A stretch of 64,000 bases of DNA. Origin: Ascarosepion bandense (taxonomy: Eukaryota > Mollusca > Cephalopoda > Sepiida > Sepiidae). The position numbers and the translations under genes were made by a program. This document shows, piece after piece, positions 34,700 to 47,130 of the stretch. The stretch covers positions 1,218,501 to 1,282,500 of the forward strand of contig JBBBDQ010001155.1 of assembly GCA_037127315.1 (NCBI GenBank), read 5' to 3'. The number at the start of each line of letters is the position of its first letter. The stretch's first letter is position 1. Below the pieces are notes generated by a model. It was given only the letters and a program-made list of their open reading frames with translations, was not told the origin of the DNA and searched no databases.

Positions 34700-35236
34700 A
34701 TATTACTTTTTTATCCTGCACATATATAAATCTACCATCCGCCCATGTATTGAATACTGCTGCCACATGTGATCAGGTGCCCCTGCTATTCTCCTCGGGG
34801 TTTTTGACAAAATACAATGAAGAATCTGTAATGCGATCGATAACGACTTTGTACGAGATACTAGATTAGCAATTACGTCCCACCCTTTTACAGTGAAACC
34901 GATAAAATGTAACCGCATTTTCTACTTCAACAGCTTCTTTTCTCGCACTTCCCGCCTGTGGAATTCCCTTTCTCATACTTGCTTCCCAGACAGCTACAAT
35001 CTCCAGGAGTTTAAATGTAAGGTCAATAGACACCTCCTAACACACTAACTCGCATCCATTCTCTAAAACACTCTTCCCATCAACCCAACCCTCATCCTCG
35101 GTATCCTTACCCGTTTATCACCCTCCTTCTGATATTTCCTATATCTAACCACTCTTTCTCATCACTTTCCCCAATGTAACCCCCTGTGCAATAGTGGCAG
35201 TGGAATGCCTTGCTTGGGGTGAAATGATTAAAAAAA
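34700..35236 (+). mobile_element. LINE family F1, 5'-truncated copy with internal deletion
   Basis: Plus-strand translation gives an IYKSTIRPCIEYCCHM-like block, GAPAILLG and IQ-RICNAI residues. It then jumps to RDTRLAITSHPFTVK, skipping roughly 65 residues present in the 17428-18252 frame, and continues with SHTCFPDSYNLQEFKCKVNR. The 3' UTR ends CTTGCTTGGGGTGAAATGAT and an A tail at 35225-35236, giving the family 3' end. Confidence 0.87.
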
Positions 35237-35540
35237 AAAAAATCAGCTTAATTTAACTTTTAATTTTCTAATTTTACTAAAATAAAGTGTCAGAAATGTT
35301 TTGAAATATTTTTAAAATCAATGAATTTTTGTTTGTTTACAAATTTCTTAAAATTAAGAAAATGGCTGTTTTTAAGAAAATTTAAGAAATTGAAATTAAA
35401 TTTGAATTTCCAATCTATATAATTTCTATCTGAAATACACCAGAATTTTTTACTTCATGGAAATAATAAATTTGATCATTAAGCTTTTAATTAAATCTAA
35501 AATGAAATCTTCAAGAATGTTTTTTTCATTTTAAAAATTC

Positions 35541-35735
35541 AGTCAGTTAAGTGCCATACGTGATACATGCTTTGACTGGGCAGAAGATGTATCCCACAGT
35601 AGGTTGCCATTGCTTTCTGCAGTAGACTGGTTGCTGACCAAGGTTATAGAACCCAATCTGTCCTATTATTTAACCCATAACTGGAAGGAAGAAACGGATT
35701 AATACCTTTCCCAAGGGTATTTGTACGTAAGTGAT
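35541..35735 (-). mobile_element. S1 SINE, 5'-truncated antisense copy
   Basis: Reverse complement of the S1 3' two thirds, from CAGTCAGTTAAGTGCCATAC (3' end) to CCCAAGGGTATTTG. It lacks about 25-30 bp at the position of the GAGACATG hairpin that other copies carry. Confidence 0.88.
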
Positions 35736-36343
35736 TTAAAATTAGGTATTGAAAATTTATGCCGAAAAGTGGAGGTACCTAAAATCATAGTGATTGGTCA
35801 GATTTCAAAAACAGAAAATTACTTATTTCACATTTGTTAAGAACATAAAAGTTTAATCACTACAACGAAAAATCTGACTGAAAAGAAGACCACTAAAGAG
35901 AATCTTCAGAGAAATTAGCAAACCTAGTTTGTGAAAAATTATCCGACGCTAAAAACTGAGAAAAAGCTGTCACAGAACTTTAATAAAAACAAGGATGACT
36001 TTGCACTGAATAAGTATAGATAAGCTGTCATGTATGTATGGTCACCCGAAGATTCACAAAGTTAGTATTCTGTTGAAACTTATAGCCACTTATACTCAGC
36101 AAACACCTATCATATAATCAATTCACTAATAGAAAAGTTATTGTTAAAACTCAATTTGTGGAATTAATTTAAGGTGATCCCATCCATAACAATTAGATGG
36201 TTAAGTTTGAATGTAGTAAGCCTTTCAACCAACATTTTTTTACAAATGAGGATCTGGGTAGCTCAAAATAGATTGGAACTGAGCCTCTCTTGAGAGGTCC
36301 AGTTTCAATCCAAAAGGGCTCTCTTGATCTCAATATTTGTCTT
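35736..36343. other. Unassigned intronic sequence
   Basis: No motif recognised. Confidence 0.45.
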
Positions 36344-39200
36344 TAATCATATAACTGCATGCAATCTAGTGAAGCCACTAAGACAAGGGGTTACTGGGTG
36401 CAGAATAAGAATAAAAAAAGAAACATAAGGGAGTGAGAAGACTAGAAGAGTAATCAAGACAGATAATAACAATTGCTATTGCATTAAAATTTTTGTAGAT
36501 CAAAGTTATGGTTATATCTAGTCAATTCAACTGTAAATTGATGAAACTTTGCCACCAATCTAATTCTGCACTTAAATTCCTAAAGTCTAGGTACCATAGT
36601 GAAGAGATCATCCAAACAGTTTTCATGAAAGTATTTATAAGAAAGGCACAGGGAAGCAACTTTATGGTGGTGGGAAAGTAACTGAAGCCGAGATGCCAGG
36701 TCAAGACCAATAGTATTGCCGATTCTTCTTTAGAGCTTAACAAGAACCTTTAAATATACAGTAGGAGTACTGGCCCAGATATAGCAGTAATATTCAAAGT
36801 GTGGGTGAATAGCAGACTTATCAATATGCAAGATACATTCTTAAAAGAAAAATTGTCTAGTAATGAATTTGATAAAATTTTTCCACTTCACATGAGATAA
36901 GAATGTTAGACTGAGATGGTGCAACAAGTCTCTGTTATAAAGGTTAGCATCAGCCATGCTGATGGGAGACAGGAAAGGGACTTTTTAGATGATTAACAAA
37001 GAGAAGTTTCATTTTAGAGGCATTAAAATTAACAAACTACTGCTTACCTCAGTTAACCTCAAACAGTAGGTCATTTTTTAGATCACCTCCCAATTTCACC
37101 TTATTGAACTGATCAGGCTTATTGTCAAGACGATAGTAAATGGCTGTGTCATCTGCATAAATACTAAGTTGAGAACTGATGTCATCAGGAAGATCATTGA
37201 TGAAAATTAAGAACAAAGTAGGTCCAAGGATAGAGTCATGCAGAGGGGAGGGAGCTGCATTAATACAAAATGATCTAGAAGAGTGGCTGTTCAAGACAAC
37301 TTTCAGATACAAAAGACTGAATCAGTTTAAAATTTTTTTAAAAATACCATAGCCTTTAAACTTGTAGAGAAATCAGTATGCCAATCCCTGACAAATGCTT
37401 TCAAGATCTCCAAAGCATCAGCCCAAAAACTTTTTCAGTAATAATTGTTAGTATATCGGCAGTTAACCTAATGAAGTGAAAACTATACTGCTTTTCTGAA
37501 AGAAGGCTCTCTGATATGAGATACTTAACTTAACATGGTTTAGAGCCTTGAGTAGTTTACCAGAGAGGTAGAACTTTAATAGATTGATAGTTTGAGAGGT
37601 CAGATGATTCATCTGAGTTTTTAAAGACTGGGACAACAAATAAAGATTTCCAACAAGCAGGAAAGCAAGAGACATCAAGGCATTTATTACAGAGTTTAAA
37701 GAGAACATGGACCAGTTCGAGAGCACATTTCTTAATGAGTATTACAAAAATACCATCAGGTTCACATAATTTGTGAGGATCTAGATTAAAGATGATAGCA
37801 GAAACCATTTTAAGTGCAAAGTCAGGCATGGATGTGAGAGATGAGTCAAAAGTAGAGTTTGTAAAGGTCTTGTGAGCAAAACATTCTGCTTAATGAGCAG
37901 AAGATGTTAACACAACAAATTGAATTGATCGCAGAGAGGAGGAATAGAAAACTTACTCTTATTTAATACACTATTATAGAGCTGTCAGTAGTCAGGAGAG
38001 CCAAAGTTGTTAGAAGCTCTGAGGTATTTCATTTTATGAAGTTAACACCTCAAACTGAGTGTAGAGAGGAGAGAAAGAAGACTTACTCTTATTTAAGACA
38101 TGATTACAGAGCTTCTAGTAGTCACAAGAGCCAAAGTTGTTAGAGGCTATACGGCGCCACAAAGAGTTTGCTGCTTCCAAAACATGTTTACATTTATGAT
38201 ATACAACACAAATAGGTGACTTTTGTGATTGGTTTCAATAAGCTATGGTGGTTGAGAAGGCCAGTGTAAAACATGCAGATTTGGATTTCACTGATACAAT
38301 TCTCAATAGGAAGTTCAAGAGTATTAATCCACGGGGCATCACAAAATGAATTACAGTCAGAATGTTGGTATGGAAGGAGATTTTGTATAATAGATAACTG
38401 GAGAAAATATCAATAGATACCACAGCATGATCTAAATTGCCAAGTTGTGAAATTCAATAAAAGATAGAAAAGGAGTTAAAGAACAAAATGAGTAGGGAGA
38501 TCCACTATTTGCATAAGAGATTGAAAATTGGAAACCTGGGAAGTTTTAATACTGGCAATGTCAGTAATGTTAGAATGCTTAAATCACTTTTCATGATTAA
38601 CATTAAAATCAAACACAAAAATGAAGATAAGTATAGAGAGAGCACTTTTCTATATTGTCAGAAATTTTATCCAATATATTGCAGTCCTGAGAGGAGGGAG
38701 AGTGATAAAGGAAAAAGAGATAAATAACAGAAAGTAATAATGAAAGTCGAAAGCACATGAAAGAATATTCTGGAAATTCAAGGAACAATTTCCTTGCCAT
38801 TGGCAGATTTTTCTGGATATAAACTCTAAGGATATGCATATGTATCAAAGAATCTTTATGGCAAAGAAGAAGATAGCCAGCAATGGGGAATTTATTTATA
38901 GCAATGGAAGAATTTAAATTGATTTCACAAAGTGCAAAGATATCTGGAGAGTGTTTCAAGAGAAAAGATTCTACACTGCAGAAATTGGAACAGATATCAC
39001 AAATATTGGAGAAATAAAGGATAGGTGATATTTTCATCACTGGTTTTTTTGTATTTCTTTTCATTCTATAAGGAGATTTTCTTAACAAAATGGCCAAAAT
39101 AATTATCACAGTTGTCAATAGCAATAAAAGCTGACCAGAATGTGGTTGAGACTAATGCATTGTGTAGCCTCAGAGTTTCCCCGCTGGAGGTACATACAAA
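36344..39200 (-). mobile_element. LINE family F1, long but decayed copy
   Basis: Minus-strand order matches 17182-20735. Near 39050-38900: SNICDICSNFCSVESFLLKH and SPDIFALCEINL; then PEYSFMCFRLSLLLSVIYLF and LYHSPSSQDCNIL (endonuclease, 38800-38650). After degraded DNA, FNLDPHKLCEPDGIFVILIK and FKLCNKCLDVSCFPACWKS (37800-37640), YADDTAIYYRLDNKPDQFNK (37150) and a last GNTIGLDLA region near 36700. The 5' UTR end near 39170 shares GTAGCCTCAG with the other copy. AT drift, stops and an internal duplication show age. Confidence 0.82.
37948..38155. repeat. Local tandem duplication within the decayed F1 copy
   Basis: The segment at about 37948-38025 (CTTACTCTTATTTAA..., GAGCCAAAGTTGTTAGAAGC) recurs at about 38075-38150 (CTTACTCTTATTTAAGAC, GAGCCAAAGTTGTTAGAGGC). 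The period is roughly 125 bp. Confidence 0.75.
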
Positions 39201-39489
39201 GACATCTAACTGTACAAAATATGGCACTACAAATATAACGTAACTTGATCAGAAGAGCCTCTCTCTCTCTCTCTAAGCACTACCAAAGAGTATGGTCTCC
39301 TTACTTACTATCAGTCATATGTAGCAACCAGAAAACTGCAAAATTAATACCCTCATTTATAAGAAGGAAGGAGGCCTGGCTATGTGTTTGTCATTATCAC
39401 CAGGAAATAGTTTTAGGAACAACACTACTAAGGTCAGTTATATGACCAACATGACACTTTGATACCAGGAGGATGTGCAAATAATGTTG

Positions 39490-39850
39490 GACTATATGAA
39501 ATCAATAAGAACAACATAAAAATTAAACTACAGCAGGACACTGGGTTCAGTATCATAATTATCAATAAAAAAAAACTTGGAGGAAACTAGATAAACCTAG
39601 ACTATTAACTTTAACAAAAATTGCTCATGGTGTTTCAGGTGAAAAGTTAAAATTTCTAGGCAAATTTACCTGTAATATTTGTTTTGTGAGTCAAACTAAA
39701 AAAGTGGTTGTTTGCGTGTTAAAAAACATGATGAATTTGTTTGAAACTGATGGCATTGCTCTATTCAATGTGTGGAACCTATACTTAAAAAGTATAGACT
39801 ACAAAAGATTGATTCCAGATGGAGTCAACTCAAAAAGAGAGATGTCATGT
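39490..39850 (+). mobile_element. Ty3/gypsy-type aspartic protease relic
   Basis: LQQDTGFSIIIINK at about 39530-39570 carries the DTG active-site triad of retroviral-type aspartic proteases. After a one-base shift in an A run the frame continues IAHGVSGEKLKFLGKFTC and VVVCVLKNMMNLFETDGIAL, NVWNLY. This is the usual protease layout preceding reverse transcriptase in gypsy elements. No reverse transcriptase follows recognisably. It seems unrelated to the gypsy copy at 43775-47130. Confidence 0.6.
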
Positions 39851-40984
39851 AGAAGGAACTGTTGACATTGACATATGTGGTTGAACGCTGATCGTCAGAT
39901 AACAAATAAAACTATAAGAAGGGATTATTCCACTGGAGATCACATGACTACAATAATAATCTATATTAAGCACCAGACAGAAGTCTGGAAGGATCAACTG
40001 AATTATGAGTAGCAGCAGCAGTTGTACTAGTTACAGAGGAGCTCAATGTTTACTGTGTGATATTATTATTTAGTCCTTGAGTAGTTTACTCAGAAGGACT
40101 CCCAAGAGAGGATACTATGTATTATCAGGAGGAACCTCTTAATACAGTTCTAATAGCAAAATACCAATATATCACCCTGTAGTAATAACTATTACTACAA
40201 ATCCATGAGTAACTGAAGTAATATACCAAGACCCAAGATAATACAACCGCAACCACAACATATCAGTAATCTTTTTAGGTTACAACAAAAGCCAATGAGG
40301 TTATAACAGTATCATAGTTTGTCTCCTTTATGCCAAGGGAATATTAGAAAGGATTCAAAGGGCCTGCAGTCCATACAATATCAGGGCAATAATCAGCAAT
40401 AACTCAAACCTTATACAGTCATCTCTGCTAAGTCAAGCCTAATATAGAGGAGGATATGGCCAAGAACTGTGTGCATTCCAGTCATGGGAGAGACTATAAA
40501 AAGGAAACCAGCAAGCTCCTAAATATAAAACTGGAAGGACAGTGAATAGTTGTAATAAGGGGTGAGAATAGCGTCAGACATGTCTGAATATGTTTGGAGG
40601 GAAAATGTTGCTTACCAAACCTTGTAGAATTGAATAAAAGATACAAAACTGAGAAGAACACTTGAAAATCTGACATCTGAAATGATTAATACATAAATAC
40701 CATATGGGAGTTATGAAAAAAAAAACAAAGAATATCATGCCAGAAATATCAGCAACCAATAACCCTGCCGATATGGCAAAAGAAACCACAGGAACGAAAA
40801 AGGTAAGCAATATGAGGTGATGGCAGGAAGGGGAGAAGCAGCAGAGGGAGACAAGCTTGACAAGAAATGCTGTTAGGGAAAATGATCATCAAGTTTAAAG
40901 CAGCAAATGCTAACTTCAGGGAATTAATGTATTGGTGAGGAAATTTGGTGATGTAGTGATTCTAAGTTCAATCTCTAGACAGGG
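39851..40984. other. Unassigned sequence
   Basis: No coding or repeat signal that I can name; possibly decayed remains of the gypsy element at its left. Confidence 0.4.
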
Positions 40985-41812
40985 TAGTCATCATCATCAT
41001 TCTGCAGCCTCGGCCGAGATGGAACTCACTACACCCTTCCAGTATTCCCTATTTGTCATAGCTCCTTTAAGGTCTTTCTTGCTGATAGATGTATCTCTAT
41101 GTATCCTGTCTGGAAAGGTTAACTTACGAGATTGATTGTGAGATGATGGGTGCCTCCATAATATAAATGATGAAACAAGTTCATCTGTGGCACGTGCACA
41201 ATGCCCAGCAAACTGGACACATCTCTTTTGAACTAAGGTTGATACTCTTGGTAGGTCTCCATATATCATTTCTAGAGTTGGGTGATTTCACCATGAAAGA
41301 TCAAGTACTCTTCTGAGAAGACGAGTATAACATCCATCTAAACGGCGCTGTTGTTTTGCTGAAAGAGTCCAAGTTTCAGATCCATAGAGTAAGATTGGTT
41401 CAATAAATGCGCAAAAAACTTGGATTTTGATCTTGCGATCAAGATTGGATTTCCAGATCTTATCCATTTTGTTACAAACAGTCCATGCTATGCCTTTTCT
41501 GATATCAAAGTCTTTTTCAAAATTCTTGATGTGGGATCCTAGATATTTGTAGTCTTCAACGTGTTTAAGGATGTTATTCGAGAGAGTTTTAATTTCATGA
41601 TTGCTGCGAATGTTAATTGGCATACACACAGTTTTGGTTTCATTCAGGTGAAGCCCTGAACAGTTTGCTGCTGATTCAAGAGAAGATAGGAGTGCCTGAG
41701 CACTAAGGAGGTTTTTCTGACAACAGCGCAATGTCATCAGCAAAATCAGCATCGGTAATATAAAGTGCAGGATAACATGAACTTCTAGGCTGATACATGA
41801 GTCCATTTTCTT
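40985..41812 (-). mobile_element. Non-LTR retrotransposon, third LINE type, C-terminal half
   Basis: On the minus strand: DADFADDIALLSEK at about 41750 (the catalytic F/YADD box), SLESAANCSGLHLNETKT, VEDYKYLGSHIKNFEKDFDI, IEPILLYGSETWTLSAKQQ, RRLDGCYTRLLRRVLDLSW (41806-41288), then YGDLPRVSTLVQKRCVQFAG and HCARATDELV (41269-40997). It ends with (ATG)n at about 40987-41000, a typical LINE tail. Residue pattern differs from F1, F2 and the RTE copies. Two frame breaks are visible. Confidence 0.82.
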
Positions 41813-42130
41813 TTATTGTATCCACAGACAAGATTTTGAATTACACTACAAACTGCACCAGGGTTCCAAATACACAAGGAACTAGTCAATCTGGTTCAAC
41901 TGTTGACATTGGTCCAGCCCCTGCCATTCTCGATCAACTTCCCGATTCTGTTTCATTTATTGAAACCCATGACAGAATAGATCTAAACCTTTCGGGGCGG
42001 GCTGCTCCTGACAATGAAGGAATGAGATCAAAACTTGTTTCGTGTAGAAACCGTACTCTTATCAACACGTTCAATACCAGACAAGGTAGTACAGATATAT
42101 TTAAACTCGAAAAATAGATAGCAATGACTG
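41813..42130 (+). mobile_element. Possible inverted 5' piece of the same LINE (endonuclease N-terminus)
   Basis: An uninterrupted 106-codon plus-strand frame (41797-42117) contains RSKLVSCRNRTLINTFNTRQ and FKLEK, resembling the beginning of LINE endonucleases (strand LxxxNxRTL followed by KLexL). It sits exactly at the 5' side of the antisense LINE fragment, in the opposite orientation. Similarity is weak and from memory of family patterns, so the assignment is tentative. Confidence 0.35.
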
Positions 42131-42159
42131 AACAAGACATTTCTAGACATGGATAGTGG

Positions 42160-42362
42160 ACTGAGAACAATCCATAGATTGAATAAATTTCTTAATTCAA
42201 AATTCTATGAAGATTACCCAAATTAACAGACACCTGAAGAAGGCTGGAGGAGGCAACAGCTGAAATGTTGTGATGGCAACATAAAATGAGGACATTAGTC
42301 AATCTCTAAATAATGTAAATAATAGTAATAATTCCTCATCCCAGATATTAAGACAGAATACA
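42160..42362 (+). mobile_element. R2 repeat, 3' tail only
   Basis: CACCTGAAGAAGGCTGGAGG, AACAGCTGAAATGTTGTGAT, AATGAGGACATTAGTC and TAAATAATGTAAATAATAG match, in order, the tail at 60560-60690. The tRNA-like head is absent. Confidence 0.7.
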
Positions 42363-43774
42363 ATCCTTATTTGATCTCTGAAAGATTAAGCTTGATTGCA
42401 ACAGCAATAATCATCCACAATTTTTTATTGAGTAGTTGGCAATAATGTTCACACCCAGCATAATTTAGATAACCAGATTCCTGCTCAGTAACCTACATCA
42501 TATTAGCTAAACATAATGAGAAATACAACACAGGCACTGTTCAACATTAGCAAATGCAATACATACATATTAAACAACCTTGTCAAATCTTATAAGTTAA
42601 AAAACTATAAAAAGTTCATTTAGAAAAAAGTCTTTAATATAATTAAACTGGGAATACAGTCAGTAATGAGAGGCCCCCACATTCAAATTGAAATGATTTG
42701 CAGATAATGACATCAATAACAGTCCATGTTTATTGAGAGAAATTCTAAGTGAAGAGAAATAGTGTTGCCTATCAAACCTTAATTGTGAAGTCACAAAGCT
42801 TAAAAAGTCTGCATCATAGTGTGAGTTTTGGAATCTTTTCACTCTCACCTGCTTAATCATAGAGGAAATCGTGATAGACAACACCATAGACTAAAAAATG
42901 AAAACAACACAAACTTCTCAATAAGTTGAAAAAAAGAAATGCATTTTATGAATGAACAGTAAAAGTAAAGAATATTTCAAATCAATAATGATTAAATCAA
43001 TTTTCAGTAGAATACAAGGATTACATGTTACTGTGACAAAACAGAACCTTGGAAACTGTGTGCAAGTTTCTTTTTATAGCCTGAAAACATTTGTGTGTAT
43101 TACAAGATGACAGATTTACAAAAGTGGAGGAGAGACGAGATTTAATTTGTGAATTGTGTCAAATTTTTTTTATAAAAGAAAAAGGTGTGATAAACACAAA
43201 AAATGTTTGAAATAATTCAAGTTGAACAAAATAAGATCAGTTTAAACAAACCCAATCAGTAGTCAACATCTTAATGAGTGTACATATAAGTGAAGTGAGG
43301 GGAGAATTAGGCAATCATAAAACAGAATTAATTTACATTCACTACTAGTGTAAACTTATTGACAATGCAGTTTATTAGTTTTTTTTTCTTTTTAACTTAA
43401 TAACACTAAAGAAATATTTCCATGCCTTAAATAGTACATAAACTATGTGAATTAGTTACATATAGAATCATGTACACTCTATTCCTTAGTAACAATAAAT
43501 TCTCATTTTCAAAAGAAATCAACAATTTTATTCCCCAATGATTTAATAAAAGTCAGAACTGAAAAAGTTGCAACATAGAAAAGGACTTAAGATTTACAAA
43601 ACTCCCTCCTGTATGTTTATGTTATTAGCCAGATCTGAGTGCAGAAAAGAGAAAACTAATCTCTTCTTTTGATTCATTTTATACAATCACAAATAACTTA
43701 GTAACAAGTTCATCTTTGCAAGCTGAATCAACAGCAACATTTTTACAAATTGTCATAACTCAGTCATTTATAGC
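42363..43774. other. Unassigned intronic sequence
   Basis: No recognised coding motif. A possible 42-bp exon (42849-42890, minus) has splice-like flanks but was not accepted. Confidence 0.45.
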
Positions 43775-43922
43775 TGCAGTATTGTATGCAAATTAATAGG
43801 CAAGTATAAACAGAGATTAACTGGAGAGGTAAGAAAGAGAAAATCCTGTTGTCACAAAAAATACGGAGAGCTGTGCTGAGACTACTATTATGCACAAAGA
43901 AATGTGATACATAAAAATGCTG
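43775..43922 (+). repeat. Left LTR of the gypsy element
   Basis: Shares GTATGCAAATTAATAGGCAA, AGGTAAGAAAG and CTATTATGCACAAAGAAATG with the right copy. About 20 bp extra lie in its middle. The exact ends are uncertain. Confidence 0.75.
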
Positions 43923-46900
43923 TAGCCGATAGGATCCTTAAGTTCAATGGATGACCCAGAACACATAGAAACATGGATAAGAACTTTTGCTCCATTTACA
44001 AGAATAACAAAATTATGAGACACAAAGACTGACCGGGGAAAAAAAGAGTATAACTGATTTATTTCTTGCTTCAGTTGGGTGCAAAGCTGTAAAGAAAATT
44101 TTGACAATGTGTTACCCGAGTGAATTAGAAAAAATGGCAATTGAAGAAATTGTGAATATTATAAAAAAGAACATAAGATCAAAAAAAGATTGGTAATTGC
44201 TGAAAGAACCAAATTTTTAGAAACAAGACAAGCCCCAAATGAGTCCATTATATAATACTTATATCGATTGAAAGAACGAGCCAAGTATTATGAATTTGAA
44301 AGATTGGGAGCACAAGAAATGACTATTGAAGATGATTTGATTCTTTTTAGATTAGCTGAAGACTTGCAAGACTAAAACCACAAGCGAAAAATATTAGAAT
44401 GTCTACAGAGCAGCAGAATGGGTTTGAAAGCTAGTGTTGAGATTTTGCAATAATTATACTTGATTAGAGAATTTAATCAACCAAAAGAAGGATCATACAG
44501 GATGAGCATAATCAAATCTATAATTAAATGTAGATATTGTAGAAAAATGCTCAAATTGTGAAAAAAAGGGCTCATTTTCAGAACATATGCAAATAGAAAA
44601 AGTAAAAACTGTTCAAACCCCCTCTGAAGAAGCTGAAATATTTACAATGAATACACAAAAAGAGGTAGAGAAAAAATAAGAATAAATGGTCAAGTATTTA
44701 ACAGGCAAGTTGATACAGACAGTAAAGTTACATTGATACCAAACATTTCTGGATAAAATTAGAACAACATAAATTTAAAAAAAAAAAGCAGCATACAATT
44801 AAAGCAGTTTGATGGAATGACCATAAAAACAATGGAAACATTTCAAGGCAATTTGGAAACTGACAAGTATTTTGAAATAATTACCATTACAGTTGTAGCA
44901 TGCAAAAAAGATCATGAATTATTAGGGAATGAAATAGGATTACTGAAAGGTTATAAAGCAAGCATTCGAATGAAGGAAAACTATCACCCAAAGTATATAA
45001 AGTTCTAATACATATCCTACATTTGGTAGTAGCCAAATTAAGCAAAATGATACAACAAGGCATACTAGAAAGAGTAACTCAAGGTGATAGTAATAGGGCA
45101 TCACCAATATTAGTGATCAAGAAACCTGACAGAGATTGAAAAATATGTGGTGATTATAAGATAGGAATAAATCACCAGATAAGTTCAGACTCGTTTTCTT
45201 TGCCAAATATAAAAACTGCAAGCCACGTGTTAGCAAAAATATTGTAATTTGCAAAAAATTGATCTCAAGTCAGCATACAATTAAATAGAAACTGATGAGA
45301 AAATTCAAGGAAATAACCACGATAAACATCCCTATAGGCTTATAAAGATAGACTTGTCTACCATGTGGGATGAAGACTTCTAGCCATATTTTTCAAAAAG
45401 CAATTGAAAGAGTCTTATTAGGAAAAATAAAAATATGATAATATACCAGGACAATATAAGTGTAGGTGCATGAACTAAAGAATATAAAACCAAGGAAATT
45501 TTAGTGAAATTAAAAAAGGAAGGCTTAACCATAAAGAAAAATAAATGTAATTTTGACTGAAAGAAGATATCTTATTTTGGATATCAAATATAAAAAAAAA
45601 GGCATATCACCAATGATAGACTAACAAAGAAAACAGCAATAGCTCCTCCAACATATAAAAAAGAATTAGAATCCTTTTTGGGGGTTGATAAATTTTTATA
45701 GTAAATACATACCAAGATACAGTGACATAATAGAACAATCTGCAAAATTACACACAAAAAAAAACAAAAAAAAACAAACAAAGAACAATGAATTTGACTG
45801 GACACAAAAGCAAACTATCACATTTGAAATACTAAAGAATATTCTGAGGAGTAAATTAATAATAAAAGTTTTTGATCCACAAAAAAATATTGTTAACGAT
45901 GGATGCGAGTGAAAAGAGATTATCACAAGAAAAACACCCAATCATATACATATCAAGAAAGTTAACATCAGCAGAAACTAACTACATAAATATTGAAAAA
46001 GAAGTGCTAGCAATTGTATGAAGCATGGAAAGGGTACAAAAGTTTTTAATAGGAAAAAAATTCTTATTAAAATTGGACCACAAACCATTAAAATGCATAT
46101 TTAACCTGAGAAAAAAATTACTAAAAGTCAGATCATCAAGGATTTTAAGATGGCAATAAAAATCATGGCATTTGATTTTGACACAGTATATGTAAAAAGG
46201 AGAACTATTCCTCATGTAGATGCTTTATCAAGATTACAGTTCAAGAATGAAATAGAAGAAAAAAAAGAAAATACTGAAGATAAAATAATACACTGGGTGG
46301 AAATGAACATTCTTCCTCTAAGTAAACTAAAAATAGAAACAAAGCAAACCCAATATTAAGCAAAATAATAGAGAGAATAAAAAAAAAATACCAAGACAAC
46401 ACCATATCATCCACAATCTAAAAGCATTGCAGAAAGAATGGTACAAATGCTGAAAATGGGATCGAAAGCATTCTCACCACTTAATGAAAACATAAAAGCA
46501 TATTTACCAAAAATGCCCCTAGTTACAGATCTATTCCACATGTGGGAAGGAAACCGAGGTTTCAGCATTAATGGGAAGACAAATCAGAGTCCCCATAACA
46601 ATGTCTTTTGCGACAAAAGAAAAAGTATGGTATAAAAAGAATAAAGAGGCAAATTCAAAAGAAACACATTTCCTGATACAAAAAGGAGACAATGGCTATA
46701 CTTGAAAAAAAGGGACAACATATACTGGCACATGCAGATCAATTCAGAAGCAGAAACGAGCTGGATGATGTTAAGATGAAAGGTCAAGAACAAGAAGAAA
46801 CAGAAAGTTACAAAAATGGAACAGAGTAGAAAATGGAAGAAAGTGAGAATGAAAAGACAAATGAATCTGAAGAAGAAAATGAAGAGAAACCAAGATCACT

Positions 46901-47010
46901 ATTAAAGAGAAAATAAGAAAGACAAGAGAAAGAAAAATACAATACAAAAATAATCAGGAGTGGTAAAAGAAAAACAAATATGTACGACCTCTCAGGTTCA
47001 GGGAGGTTTA

Positions 47011-47130
47011 GTATCGTATGCAAATTAACAGGCAAGTATAAATAGAGAATAATTAGCGAGGTAAGAAAGTGAAAACCCTGTCACTGCAACTACTACTATG
47101 CACAAAGCAATGTGATACCTAACAATAACA
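47011..47130 (+). repeat. Right LTR of the gypsy element
   Basis: Begins after a purine-rich tract and shows GTATGCAAATTAACAGGCAA, AGGTAAGAAAG and CTACTATGCACAAAGCAATG. Length near 120 bp, short for a gypsy LTR. Confidence 0.75.

Larger units (their letters stand above)
43775..47130 (+). mobile_element. Ty3/gypsy LTR retrotransposon, decayed, with both LTRs
   Basis: Two direct repeats bound the element. In order between them: a gag-like frame (44170-44480) with SIIQYLYRLKERAKYYEF and a broken zinc knuckle IKCRYCRKM; a protease/linker region; reverse-transcriptase pieces LERVTQGDSNRASPILVIKK (45070-45125) and ICGDY; INFYSKYIPRYSDIIEQSAK (45690-45750), the connection region; RNase H with FDFDTVYVKRR and VDALSRLQ near 46170-46230; and an integrase C-terminal region with a polar tail and RSGKRKTNMYDLSG near 46960. 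Many stops disrupt every domain. A purine tract CAGGGAGG precedes the right LTR. No envelope gene is seen. Confidence 0.85.

Noticed and set aside
38609..39124. 171-codon minus-strand frame considered as a host membrane protein
   Set aside because: It contains SFMCFRLSLLLS and LYHSPSSQDC, matching the F1 endonuclease at 19416-20039.
42660..42848. Minus-strand frame with YFSSL..NHFNLNVGASHY, briefly compared with the M13 VNAYY region
   Set aside because: No FPAGIL motif or plausible splice sites; similarity is not convincing.
42849..42890. Possible 42-bp minus-strand exon with flanks CATTTTTTAG and GTGAGAG
   Set aside because: The 14 encoded residues (SMVLSITISSMIKQ) do not resemble any M13 segment, and such splice-like flanks occur by chance in AT-rich DNA.
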